This document shows, in pieces, positions 24,549-30,956 of a DNA stretch of 53,511 nt. The stretch spans positions 1 to 53,511 of the forward strand of contig NZ_JAQKGV010000017.1 in NCBI RefSeq assembly GCF_028617075.1, given 5' to 3'. The DNA is from Rubrobacter calidifluminis (GTDB lineage: Bacteria > Actinomycetota > Rubrobacteria > Rubrobacterales > Rubrobacteraceae). The stretch's first letter is position 1; the number at the start of each line of letters is the position of its first letter. The notes beneath the pieces were generated by a model. That model saw only the letters and a list, made by a program, of their open reading frames with translations, had not been told where the DNA came from and made no database searches. A program made the position numbers and the translations under genes.

Positions 24549-25841
24549 CTAGTATCCGGGCCGCCCCATCCGGGAGTAGGTGAACTGCTTGCTCGCCTCC
24601 ACGCCCGGCTGGTCGAAGGCGTTCACGCCGTAGAGGGAGCCCGCGATCGCGGTCTGCACCTCCAGCGCGACGAAGAGGTAGCCGAGGTTCTCCTCGCTGA
24701 TGCGGTCCAGCCGGATCGTGGTGTTCGGGCGTCCCGCCTCGGTGAGCGCCCGCCGGGTCGCGTCGCACTCGACGTTCAGCAGTTCGGCCATCGTGTGCCC
24801 GCCGAGGTAGCCCACGCCTTCGAGATCCTCGTAGGCCGGCGGGATCTCCAGGTCGCGCGGGTGCTCCTCGACCTGCACGATCTCGATCACCTTGTCCTGC
24901 GGCCCCTGCATGTAGAGCTGCAGCTGGGAATGCTGGTCGGTGGTCCCGACCGCCCCGTGTGGGGTGGAGCCTTTCCCGTCCTTGCCGAGCGACTCGGCCC
25001 AGAGCTGGACGAACCACGCCGCGACCCGCTCCAGCGCGTCGGCGTAGGTCATCATCACCCGGATGTTCCGCCCGCGCGCGGTATCCATCAGGTAGTGCAT
25101 CGCCGCTCCGACGACCGCCGGATGCTCCGCCCCCCGCTCCCTGACCTCGCGCACGCACTCCGCGGCTCCGCGCAGGAGGGCGTCTATGTCCAATCCCGTG
25201 ACCGCCGCGGGCAGAAGCCCAACCGGTGAGAGCACCGAGAACCTCCCGCCCACGTCCTTCGGGATGGGGAGCGTGCGCAGATCCTCCCGGTCGGCGATCC
25301 GCTTCAGGAAGCCCTCTTCGGGGTCGGTGGTCGCGATCGTGCGGTGCTGGTAGCCGAAGTCCCCCAGAGCGCTCGCCAGCATCCCGCGCACCACGAGGAA
25401 GCCCGCCATCGTCTCCGCCGTCGAGCCCGACTTCGTCACCACGTTCACCCACGTCCCCTCCGGCTCCGCCACGTCCAGGATGGCGGCGAGCGTCGCGGGG
25501 TCGGTGTTCTCGGCGAAGTGGATGCGCGGCCCCCTGCGCTCGGGCATCTGGTTGTAGTAGGGGTGGTTGAGCGCCCGGTGCAGCGCTATCGGGCCGAGGG
25601 CGGAGCCCCCGATGCCGATGTGGATGAAGTCCGTCGGGCTCGAGCTTCGTATCTCGCCGGCCGTCCTCAGGCAGGCGTCGGCGTACTCGCGCGTCTCCGG
25701 GAGCTTCATGAACCCGGGTTCGTCCTCGAGGAGCTTCCCGGCAGCCTCCTGCAGCCGGGGTGTGATCTCCGAGAGCTCCTTCTCCGTGATGCCACCTTCC
25801 ACCTCGATGAGGTTCGTGTAGTCGAAGCTGACCTCGGCCAA
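24549..25841 (-). CDS. pgi: Glucose-6-phosphate isomerase
   Basis: A 430-residue short bacterial PGI with paired SIS folds. Signature 1 region: FIHIGIGGSALGPIALHRAL, then VVTKSGSTAETM with the phosphate-binding SGST. The catalytic region includes GSTPHGAVGTTDQHSQLQLY, and the late signature is SLYGVNAFDQPGVEASKQFT, which carries the active-site Lys. It interconverts glucose-6-P and fructose-6-P in the cytosol. The start is TTG with AGGAGG 6 nt upstream. Divergent from nth; the gene behind it encodes a small membrane protein. Confidence 0.96.
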   Translation of the reverse strand: MAEVSFDYTNLIEVEGGITEKELSEITPRLQEAAGKLLEDEPGFMKLPETREYADACLRTAGEIRSSSPTDFIHIGIGGSALGPIALHRALNHPYYNQMPERRGPRIHFAENTDPATLAAILDVAEPEGTWVNVVTKSGSTAETMAGFLVVRGMLASALGDFGYQHRTIATTDPEEGFLKRIADREDLRTLPIPKDVGGRFSVLSPVGLLPAAVTGLDIDALLRGAAECVREVRERGAEHPAVVGAAMHYLMDTARGRNIRVMMTYADALERVAAWFVQLWAESLGKDGKGSTPHGAVGTTDQHSQLQLYMQGPQDKVIEIVQVEEHPRDLEIPPAYEDLEGVGYLGGHTMAELLNVECDATRRALTEAGRPNTTIRLDRISEENLGYLFVALEVQTAIAGSLYGVNAFDQPGVEASKQFTYSRMGRPGY

Positions 25842-25886
25842 TTCGGTCCTCCTGAACTCCGTAGCCTGCAGAAGAGTTTACCGGGA

Positions 25887-25892
25887 TATAAT
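25887..25892 (+). promoter_or_regulatory. -10 box (TATAAT) before nth
   Basis: A consensus TATAAT in the context GGGA-TATAAT, in the 100-base gap between divergent pgi and nth. No convincing -35 is visible, so this may be an extended -10 promoter. Confidence 0.5.
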
Positions 25893-25941
25893 CGCGCCCG
25901 CGGACGAAACCACGATGACGGGCGAGGGAGGGGGAGAGAAC

Positions 25942-26586
25942 ATGCCGGACGAAACGAAGCGCAGGAGAGCCCGGGAGGTTCTCTCCCGGCTCGAAGAGCT
26001 CTACCCCGGCGCCACGACCGAGCTCTCCTGGTCGAACCCTCTGGAGTTGCTGGTCGCCACCATCCTCTCCGCCCGCACCACCGACAAGACCGTGAACAAG
26101 ATCACACCCCGCCTCTTCCAGAGGTACCGCACCGCCCGCGACTACGCCGAGGCCGACCCGAACGAGCTGGAGGAGATGTTGCGCCCGAGCGGCTTCTACC
26201 GCAGCAAGGCCCGGGCCATACAGGGGATGGCCCGCACCCTCGTCGAGGAGCACGGCGGCGAGGTGCCGCACACGCTGGAGGAACTCACCGCCCTCCCGGG
26301 CGTCGGCCGCAAGACGGCGAACGTCGTCCTCGGCACCGCCTTCGGCAACGGCGAGGGCGTGGTCGTCGATACTCATGTCCGCCGCCTCTCCGGGCGCCTC
26401 GGCCTCAGCCGCGAGAAGGACCCCGAAAAGATAGAACGCGACCTCATCGAGCTGGTCCCGGAAGAGAAGCGGCCGCTCTTCTCCCACCTGCTCATCCTGC
26501 ACGGCAGGAGGGTCTGCAAACCCCGCCGCCCCGACTGCCCGAACTGCGTGCTCAACGACATATGCCCCTCGGCCTTCAAGACCTGA
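25942..26586 (+). CDS. nth: Endonuclease III (Nth), base-excision repair glycosylase/AP lyase
   Basis: A 214-residue enzyme for oxidised pyrimidines. The helix-hairpin-helix is LPGVGRKTANVVLG with the catalytic Lys, and the catalytic Asp is in VVDTHVRRLSGRLGL. The 4Fe-4S cluster is C-x6-C-x2-C-x5-C near the C-terminus (CKPRRPDCPNCVLNDIC). The ATG at 25942 is preferred over the in-frame ATG at 25915 because a purine-rich GGGGGAGAGAA site lies just before it. It is followed within 31 bases by tRNA-Ser. Confidence 0.96.
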   Translation: MPDETKRRRAREVLSRLEELYPGATTELSWSNPLELLVATILSARTTDKTVNKITPRLFQRYRTARDYAEADPNELEEMLRPSGFYRSKARAIQGMARTLVEEHGGEVPHTLEELTALPGVGRKTANVVLGTAFGNGEGVVVDTHVRRLSGRLGLSREKDPEKIERDLIELVPEEKRPLFSHLLILHGRRVCKPRRPDCPNCVLNDICPSAFKT

Positions 26587-26616
26587 GGGAGCCGGTGTAA
26601 AATCCCCGGTGGGTAC

Positions 26617-26702
26617 GGGAGCATGGCAGAGCGGACGAATGCGCTGGTCTTGAAAACCAGAGGCGGCTGTGCCGCCCGTAGGTTCGAATCCTACTGCTCC
26701 CG
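26617..26702 (+). tRNA. tRNA-Ser (anticodon TGA)
   Basis: An 86-base class II tRNA. Acceptor GGGAGCA pairs with TGCTCCC, discriminator G, no encoded CCA. The anticodon stem CTGGT/ACCAG encloses CTTGAAA, giving TGA. The long variable arm GGCGGC...GCCGCC is typical of Ser. The T-arm contains GGTTCGAATCC. Confidence 0.96.
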
Positions 26703-26734
26703 CTCCTTCGACCTCCAGTGAGGGATGGAGGACT

Positions 26735-26863
26735 ATATGGAGTATTCTTTAAAAAAATTTAAGTAAATGGGCCATTTGAGGTTTTTGCTTTGCTAGACTG
26801 TGGGTATATCCTCTCCCGGCAGAGAGGATGATGTTGACATGGAGAGTAATGGAAGGAGGTAGA
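26735..26863 (+). promoter_or_regulatory. AT-rich upstream region of repeat surface protein
   Basis: A markedly AT-rich stretch (TTTAAAAAAATTTAAG near 26750) in an otherwise GC-rich window, followed by a TATATC box at 26805-26810 and a T-rich area about 17 bases before it. It probably holds the promoter of the gene at 26864. The -35 is poor. Confidence 0.35.
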
Positions 26864-27211
26864 GTGAAGAGGTTGGTGTATCTGGCTGCGGCCGCGCTCA
26901 TAGCGGTGCTGCTTCTCGCGCCGGCTGCCTTCGCGCAGACTACGGGTGGCACTACGGGCAGCACTGCCAGTAGCCCTGCCAGCAGCTCCTCTGCGAGCAG
27001 CAGCGCGATGGGCGGGGGCTCGACGATGATGAGCAGCGGCACCATGAGCAGCAGCGCCATGAGCAGCAGCGCCATGAGCAGCGTCAGCGGCACCGGCCAG
27101 AAGGGTGGGAAGCTGGCCGAGAGCGGTGGTCCGGCGATCATCCTTCCGGCTGCTGCCCTGCTTCTTGGTTCGGGCATCCTGACGTTCGCTGTCCTGCGCC
27201 GTCGTCAGTAG
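26864..27211 (+). CDS. Secreted Ser/Met-repeat surface protein with LAESG sorting-like tail
   Basis: A 115-residue protein, not matched to a named family. Signal peptide MKRLVYLAAAALIAVLLLAP-AAFA is cleaved before QT at about residue 25. Residues 26-80 are a low-complexity Ser/Thr/Gly/Met region with tandem MSSSA-type pentapeptides. The tail has the layout of a sortase signal: LAESG at 84-88, a hydrophobic helix (AIILPAAALLLGSGILTF), then RRRQ. Class E sortases of actinobacteria use LAxTG, so LAESG with Ser for Thr is a plausible variant. GTG start after AAGGAGG at 4 nt. A very strong hairpin follows. Confidence 0.75.
   Translation: MKRLVYLAAAALIAVLLLAPAAFAQTTGGTTGSTASSPASSSSASSSAMGGGSTMMSSGTMSSSAMSSSAMSSVSGTGQKGGKLAESGGPAIILPAAALLLGSGILTFAVLRRRQ
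27029..27088 (+). repeat. Four tandem 15-bp repeats coding for MSSxx
   Basis: Units at 27029, 27044, 27059 and 27074. The middle two are identical (ATGAGCAGCAGCGCC) and the outer two differ at 2-4 positions. They encode MSSGT, MSSSA, MSSSA and MSSVS. They lie fully in frame, so the number of copies can change without breaking the gene. Confidence 0.85.
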
Positions 27212-27241
27212 TTTCGGCTCTGGCCACCTGAAAGAGGCCAG

Positions 27242-27275
27242 TGAAGGAGGCCGGCCTTCGGGCCGGCCTCCTTCA
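27242..27275 (+). terminator. Perfect 15-bp hairpin with TTCG tetraloop
   Basis: TGAAGGAGGCCGGCC pairs without mismatch with GGCCGGCCTCCTTCA around TTCG, 30 bases after the stop of the surface-protein gene. It is followed by TTGTT only, so it is a very stable hairpin with a weak T-run. Confidence 0.7.
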
Positions 27276-27355
27276 TTGTTCTCCGATCCGTTGCCTTCGT
27301 TTTTTCGGGCTGTGGTGGGGATGATCCGTGCGAAGAGAGTCGAAGGGGTGGTGGG

Positions 27356-27751
27356 TTGGATTCTTCCTTCGAGACCCTCATGGAGGCTTTGGGGATCGAG
27401 ATAGAAGAGGTTTGTGCTCGGAGGGTCGTCGCGAAGATGCCGGTGCACGGCCCGACCCGGCAGACTTTCGGGCTTCTGCACGGCGGGGCCTCGGCGGCGC
27501 TGGCGGAGACCGTCGCGAGCCTCGGAACCTACGACATGGTGGATAAGGAGCGGCAGAGCGTGGTCGGTACGGAGGTCACGGCGAGCCACCTCCGGCCGAA
27601 GGGTAGGGGGACGGTGAGGGCGTTGGGGCAGCCCATTCACCGCGGCGATCGGGAGGTGCTCTGGGACGTGAGGATCACCGACGAGCGCGGACGGCTCGTC
27701 TGCAGCGCCCGCTGCACCGTCGCCGTGGTCCCGCGCTACGGGATCGAGTAG
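27356..27751 (+). CDS. PaaI-type hotdog-fold thioesterase
   Basis: A 131-residue hotdog protein with the PaaI/DUF4442-like signature LLHGGASAALAETVASLGTY (HGG active-site loop and acidic residue in the long helix), then VVGTEVTASHLRPKGRGTVR and CSARCTVAVVP as the closing strand. Such enzymes hydrolyse acyl-CoA thioesters, often aryl-acetyl-CoA. The start is TTG after a G-rich site. Its 3' end overlaps the convergent lipoate ligase gene by 16 bases. Confidence 0.88.
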   Translation: MDSSFETLMEALGIEIEEVCARRVVAKMPVHGPTRQTFGLLHGGASAALAETVASLGTYDMVDKERQSVVGTEVTASHLRPKGRGTVRALGQPIHRGDREVLWDVRITDERGRLVCSARCTVAVVPRYGIE

Positions 27752-28524
27752 ATCCAGTCGCGGGTCCCGTAGAGCTCGCGGGTGAGGCGTTCGGCTTCGG
27801 CCAGCTCTTCCGGGGTGAGGGTATCCTCTGTGAGGCCGTCTGCGGTGTTGCGCCCGGCGAAGGTCTCTATCATGTGTTCGATGATCTCTTCGCGGGGGAG
27901 GCTGGTCTGGCGCCGCAGGGGGCCGACCCGCTTCTCGGCGCTCTGGATGGCCTTGTCCGAGAGCTTCTCCTGCCCGATGCGCAGTATCCGGAGCATCCTG
28001 GCGGTGTCGATCTCGTAGGAGAGGGTGTCGTGGTGCAAAACGGCGCCGTGGGCCCGTCCCTGGGCCGCCCCCCCGATCTTGCCGTTCTTCGAGGAGATGT
28101 CGTTTATCGGCTCGTAGTAGGCCTCGATTCCGAGCGAGCGGAACGCCTCCACGACCCACTCGTCGAGGAAAGCGTAGGAGTCCACCGTCGACATCCCGGC
28201 GACCAGCTCCAGGGGAGCGTAGATCGAGAAGGTGATTATGTTCCCGGGCTCGACGAACATAGCGCCGCCGCCGGTGGTGCGGCGGATGATCTCGACGCCC
28301 TCCCTGCGCGCCTCCTCCTCGTTTACCTCGTTGCTCACGGACTGGAAGCGGCCGATCACGACCTCGTCCTTGTGGCGCCCCCAGAAGCGCAGCGTCGGCG
28401 GTCGCTCTCCGGAGCCGACCCTGCGGGTCAGAACCTCGTCTATGGCGACGTTCACCGGCGGATCGACCGGCTCCCCGCGGATCAGACGCCACCGGTAGCG
28501 CTTCCAGCGATCCTCCAGGCTCAT
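27736..28524 (-). CDS. lplA: Lipoate-protein ligase A catalytic domain (BPL/LplA/LipB family)
   Basis: A 262-residue ligase domain: RRTTGGGAMFVEPGNIITFS is the Gly-rich lipoyl-AMP loop, and KNGKIGGAAQGRAHGAVLHH carries the catalytic Lys in KIGGxAQ. The usual HD after the Gly loop is FVE here. No C-terminal accessory domain is present; instead the gene overlaps by ATGA an upstream small gene that looks like that domain. It would attach lipoate or octanoate to E2 and GcvH proteins in the cytosol. Its 3' end overlaps the thioesterase gene. Confidence 0.88.
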   Translation of the reverse strand: MSLEDRWKRYRWRLIRGEPVDPPVNVAIDEVLTRRVGSGERPPTLRFWGRHKDEVVIGRFQSVSNEVNEEEARREGVEIIRRTTGGGAMFVEPGNIITFSIYAPLELVAGMSTVDSYAFLDEWVVEAFRSLGIEAYYEPINDISSKNGKIGGAAQGRAHGAVLHHDTLSYEIDTARMLRILRIGQEKLSDKAIQSAEKRVGPLRRQTSLPREEIIEHMIETFAGRNTADGLTEDTLTPEELAEAERLTRELYGTRDWIYSIP

Positions 28525-28841
28525 GACGAGAGCGCCCTCCTCACAGCCCGCGCGACGGCCTCGGGCGAGAAGCCGACCATCTCGGCCTCCGGCGGGAGCG
28601 CCTCCCTGATACGCGCGGCCAGCTCCTCCTCCGCGAGCGTGGCCGGCGCCCCCTCCAGCGCCCCCGTGATCGCCGAGAGCGCCTCCGGAGGGTCGAGGAA
28701 GAAGTCGCCGCTTACGCGCACGCCCCTCAGCACCCCGCCTTCGATCTCGAGGTCGGCGACGACGAGCTTGCCGCCGCGGCTCTTGTACTCTCCGTGCATC
28801 CCGAAATGTAGTTTACCCCGGATCTCCGGGAGGGCTTGCAT
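28521..28841 (-). CDS. Separate lipoate-ligase C-terminal (LplB-like) domain protein
   Basis: A 106-residue protein matching the accessory domain of lipoate ligases: HGEYKSRGGKLVVADLEIEG, then GVRVSGDFFLDPPEALSAIT, and a helical end. In Thermoplasma the ligase is made of two polypeptides, LplA and LplB, and the C-terminal part is needed for lipoate activation. This gene precedes and overlaps the catalytic gene, so a two-subunit enzyme is likely. The ATG at 28841 lies inside the -35 box of the divergent hsp20 promoter; a start at the later in-frame ATG of MHGEYK is also possible. Confidence 0.8.
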   Translation of the reverse strand: MQALPEIRGKLHFGMHGEYKSRGGKLVVADLEIEGGVLRGVRVSGDFFLDPPEALSAITGALEGAPATLAEEELAARIREALPPEAEMVGFSPEAVARAVRRALSS

Positions 28842-28877
28842 TCGCCGGATCTCCCGCTAATAACGAGGCTGGAACGA
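28836..28877 (+). promoter_or_regulatory. hsp20 promoter with conserved downstream element (copy A)
   Basis: TTGCAT at 28836-28841, a 16-nt spacer and TAATAA at 28858-28863. The block from CCCGCTAATAA through nGAGGnTGGA (28853-28877) is almost the same as that at 30730-30754. The distance from the end of the -10 to the ATG is 54 bases in both copies. Confidence 0.65.
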
Positions 28878-28916
28878 ACGAGACGTAGTAACGAGCAGGA
28901 AAGGAGGTGGTGTTCC

Positions 28917-29387
28917 ATGGCTCTTGCTCCGATCCGTGGGTTCTGGGACATTCAGAGTGAGTTCGACCGCATGTTCGACGAGATGGTAGGCAGCCTGTTC
29001 GGCAGGCGCCGGGGTGGCCAGGAGAGGCTCTGGGCGCCGCCGATGGAGGTGTACGCCCACGGCGGGGACCTGGTGATCCACGTCGACCTGCCGGGCGTGA
29101 CACTGGATGACGTGGACATCACCCTCGAGGGGACGACGCTCACGATAAGCGGCCAGCGTAAGGGCACCGAAGAGGAGGTCAACCACTACCTGCAGGAGCT
29201 GCCCTACGGCGCGTTCCGCAGGAGCATGACCGTCCCCGAGGGGGTCGATGCGGATAGCGTCAAGGCCCGGCTCGAGAACGGCGTGCTCGAGGTCGTCCTG
29301 CCCGGCGCGGTCTCCGAGGTGGCCCCGAAGAAGATAGCCATCGAGGCCGGCGAGAGCAGGAAGACCCTGGAGGGCAGCGCCTCCTGA
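28917..29387 (+). CDS. hsp20: Hsp20/alpha-crystallin small heat-shock protein
   Basis: A 156-residue sHsp. The N-terminal arm starts MALAPIRGFWDIQSEFDRMF. The alpha-crystallin domain spans about residues 45-140: VYAHGGDLVIHVDLPGVTLD, LTISGQRKGTEEEVNHYLQE, YGAFRRSMTVPEGVDADSVK, and ARLENGVLEVVLPG (the A-x-x-x-G-V-L motif). A short tail follows. It holds unfolding proteins for ATP-driven disaggregases. The ATG at 28917 follows AAGGAGGTGGT closely. It is divergent from the lipoate ligase genes and has its own promoter and terminator hairpin. Confidence 0.95.
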   Translation: MALAPIRGFWDIQSEFDRMFDEMVGSLFGRRRGGQERLWAPPMEVYAHGGDLVIHVDLPGVTLDDVDITLEGTTLTISGQRKGTEEEVNHYLQELPYGAFRRSMTVPEGVDADSVKARLENGVLEVVLPGAVSEVAPKKIAIEAGESRKTLEGSAS

Positions 29388-29424
29388 GCCACCCTGCACC
29401 CCGGCACGTCCGGGTAGCCTGAGC

Positions 29425-29459
29425 GAGAGGCCCGTGTCCGCCTGCGACACGGGCCTCTC
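29425..29459 (+). terminator. Perfect 14-bp hairpin after hsp20
   Basis: GAGAGGCCCGTGTC pairs with GACACGGGCCTCTC around a 7-base loop, 38 bases after the hsp20 stop. There is no T-run, but the stem is long and GC-rich. Confidence 0.65.
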
Positions 29460-29465
29460 CTGCGT

Positions 29466-29494
29466 TTGGGAGGGGTGTTCGCAAGGTATATATA
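29466..29494 (+). promoter_or_regulatory. Promoter of the sigma-factor gene
   Basis: TTGGGA, 17-nt spacer, TATATA (followed by TATG). It lies directly after the hsp20 terminator hairpin and about 56 bases before the sigma-factor ATG. Confidence 0.55.
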
Positions 29495-29549
29495 TGACAG
29501 AAAGAGTCCAACTCTTATCGAGGGAGTCTGGATCTTGGAGGTGTGCGAG

Positions 29550-30353
29550 ATGGTATCTCATGGCAGGGTGGCCGTTCCGGTCAGGGTTCACGACGATGAG
29601 AGGACTCTGCTCGAGAGGGCTGCCCGGGGTGAGCGGGAGGCCCGGCGGCGTCTGATCGAGTCGCACCTCGGGCTGGTGGCTGCCATCGCCCGGCGCTACG
29701 CGCGCAGGTGGGGTGCACCATTCGAAGATCTCCTGCAGGAGGGGGCGCTCGCTCTGGTGCAGGCCGTCGACCACTACGACCCGTCCAGGGGGATGAAGCT
29801 CTCGACCTACGCGAACTGGTGGGTGAGCCGGGCCGTGAGGCGGGCCGCCATGGCGTACGTGAGGCCGGTGCGAGTACCTGAGGAGGTGTGGGAGCGTGCC
29901 GGGAGGGTCTCGCGCGCCGAGGAGGAGGTACGCTCGCGGCTCGGGCACGAGGCCGGAGAGCGCGCGGTGGCCTCCGCGCTCGGGTGGACCGCTGAGGAGC
30001 TCTCGGAGGTGAGGCGGGCGCTCGAGCCCGTCGCCTCGCTCGAGGCCCCGGTAGGCGAGGAAGGCGACGGGGAGCTCGCCGAGGTGCTCCCCGGTGAGGC
30101 CGAGGACCCGGCAGAGGAGGCCGCCCGCAGCGACGCCCGACGCCGGCTGGCGGAAGCTCTCGCGGCGCTGCCGGAGCGGGAGCGGAGGGTTCTCTCGCTC
30201 AGGAACGGATTCGAGGGCGAGCCGGCCACGCTCGCCGAGGCGGGCCGAGAGCTCGGGGTCTCGCGCGAGCGGGCCCGGCAGATCGAGGGCTCGGCGCTAG
30301 AGAGGCTGCGCCGGCGCAGCCGCGAGTTCGGGCTGGAAGGGCTCGCGGCTTGA
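29550..30353 (+). CDS. Sigma-70 family RNA polymerase sigma factor (group 2/3)
   Basis: A 267-residue sigma factor with regions 2, 3 and 4 but no long region 1. Region 2 is LVAAIARRYARRWGAPFEDL, then LLQEGALALVQAVDHYDPSR (core binding) and MKLSTYANWWVSRAVRRAAM (-10 recognition). Region 4 is LPERERRVLSLRNGF, then LAEAGRELGVSRERARQIEG, the -35 helix-turn-helix. ATG 29550 is chosen for GGAGG 8 nt upstream. It sits between hsp20 and an orphan transcript that share a promoter type, so it may drive a local stress regulon; that is inference. It is coupled to the next small gene by TTGA. Confidence 0.92.
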   Translation: MVSHGRVAVPVRVHDDERTLLERAARGEREARRRLIESHLGLVAAIARRYARRWGAPFEDLLQEGALALVQAVDHYDPSRGMKLSTYANWWVSRAVRRAAMAYVRPVRVPEEVWERAGRVSRAEEEVRSRLGHEAGERAVASALGWTAEELSEVRRALEPVASLEAPVGEEGDGELAEVLPGEAEDPAEEAARSDARRRLAEALAALPERERRVLSLRNGFEGEPATLAEAGRELGVSRERARQIEGSALERLRRRSREFGLEGLAA

Positions 30354-30706
30354 GCGCCCCGCCAGGGGATCTCGAGGCGGCCCGCGAGGCGCTCGAGCGT
30401 GCGGTGGCCGACGCGCAGGCGCGCAGGAAGAGCGTCCTCGACCCGGTGCTCAAGGAGCAGATCGGCGAGGAGATCTGGCGGCTGCGAAGGAGGGTCGTGG
30501 GCCTCGAGCGGGAGCGCGCCGGGAGGATGCTCGCCCGGGCCTCCCGCGAAGCCTCGGAGGCGGCCGCGTCCGGCGACCCTGCTCGCTACGAGGGGGCGCA
30601 CCGGGAGATGGCCCGCCACAGGGTCGCCTTCGCCGACGCCTCGGATCTGCTGGAGAAGCTCGAAGAGGAAGGACCTTCCTCCTCCAGGCGACTGCTCGGC
30701 GGCTGA
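30350..30706 (+). CDS. Small helical protein coupled to sigma factor
   Basis: A 118-residue, highly charged, almost fully helical protein (LEAAREALERAVADAQARRK, EEIWRLRRRVVGLERERAGR). It has no cysteines, signal or membrane segment and matches no family I know. The start is TTG overlapping the sigma-factor TGA stop (TTGA), a translational-coupling layout. By position it could be a sigma-binding or regulatory partner, but nothing in the sequence proves this. Confidence 0.6.
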   Translation: MSAPPGDLEAAREALERAVADAQARRKSVLDPVLKEQIGEEIWRLRRRVVGLERERAGRMLARASREASEAAASGDPARYEGAHREMARHRVAFADASDLLEKLEEEGPSSSRRLLGG

Positions 30707-30712
30707 GGAGGG

Positions 30713-30754
30713 TTGCACGCGCGGGCGGCCCCGCTAATAAAGAGGGTGGAGAGA
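30713..30754 (+). promoter_or_regulatory. Promoter with conserved downstream element (copy B)
   Basis: TTGCAC at 30713-30718, 16-nt spacer, TAATAA at 30735-30740, then the same nGAGGnTGGA block as before hsp20. A GAAAGGGGGTGGT ribosome-binding site and an ATG at 30794 follow with the same 54-base spacing from the -10 as in copy A. Confidence 0.6.
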
Positions 30755-30942
30755 GGATCAGAGAGAGATCCTCTGAGAAAGGGGGTGGTCGCGATGAAAC
30801 GGAGAGGAGTCAGGACCGGCTGACGGAGCCATCGAGAGCCAACCCCGCAGGCTACGGCGGAGGTCCGGAGCAAAGGTGCCATCACCACCTCCGGACAGGC
30901 TCACCCGGCCGGAGAGGGCAAAGGCCGCGGGGTTGGATTTTT
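30747..30942 (+). ncRNA. Candidate structured orphan transcript with a 9-codon ORF
   Basis: A predicted transcript starting near 30747. It contains a tiny ORF at 30794-30823 (MKRRGVRTG, stop) behind a good ribosome-binding site. CCAACCCCGC (30839-30848) then pairs perfectly with GCGGGGTTGG (30927-30936), followed by ATTTTTC as a terminator. The 78-base interior can fold as GGAGGT/ACCTCC closing GGTG-CCAT-CACC, or alternatively as GTCCGGA/TCCGGAC. No gene follows on this strand, since the next one is convergent. It fits no riboswitch consensus I tried. It could be an sRNA, a small-peptide gene or the relic of a deleted hsp20 copy. Confidence 0.4.
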
Positions 30943-30956
30943 CGTGCCCGGAGGAC

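Noticed and set aside
26613-26702. tRNA-Ser as an integration site for the AT-rich DNA next to it
   Set aside because: No duplicated tRNA 3' end, integrase or mobile gene follows; the AT-rich stretch is short and fits a promoter region.
30747-30942. Known riboswitch or housekeeping RNA (glycine, SAM-IV, cobalamin, T-box, SRP RNA, tmRNA)
   Set aside because: None of the conserved sequence blocks of these families could be located, and there is no downstream gene to control.
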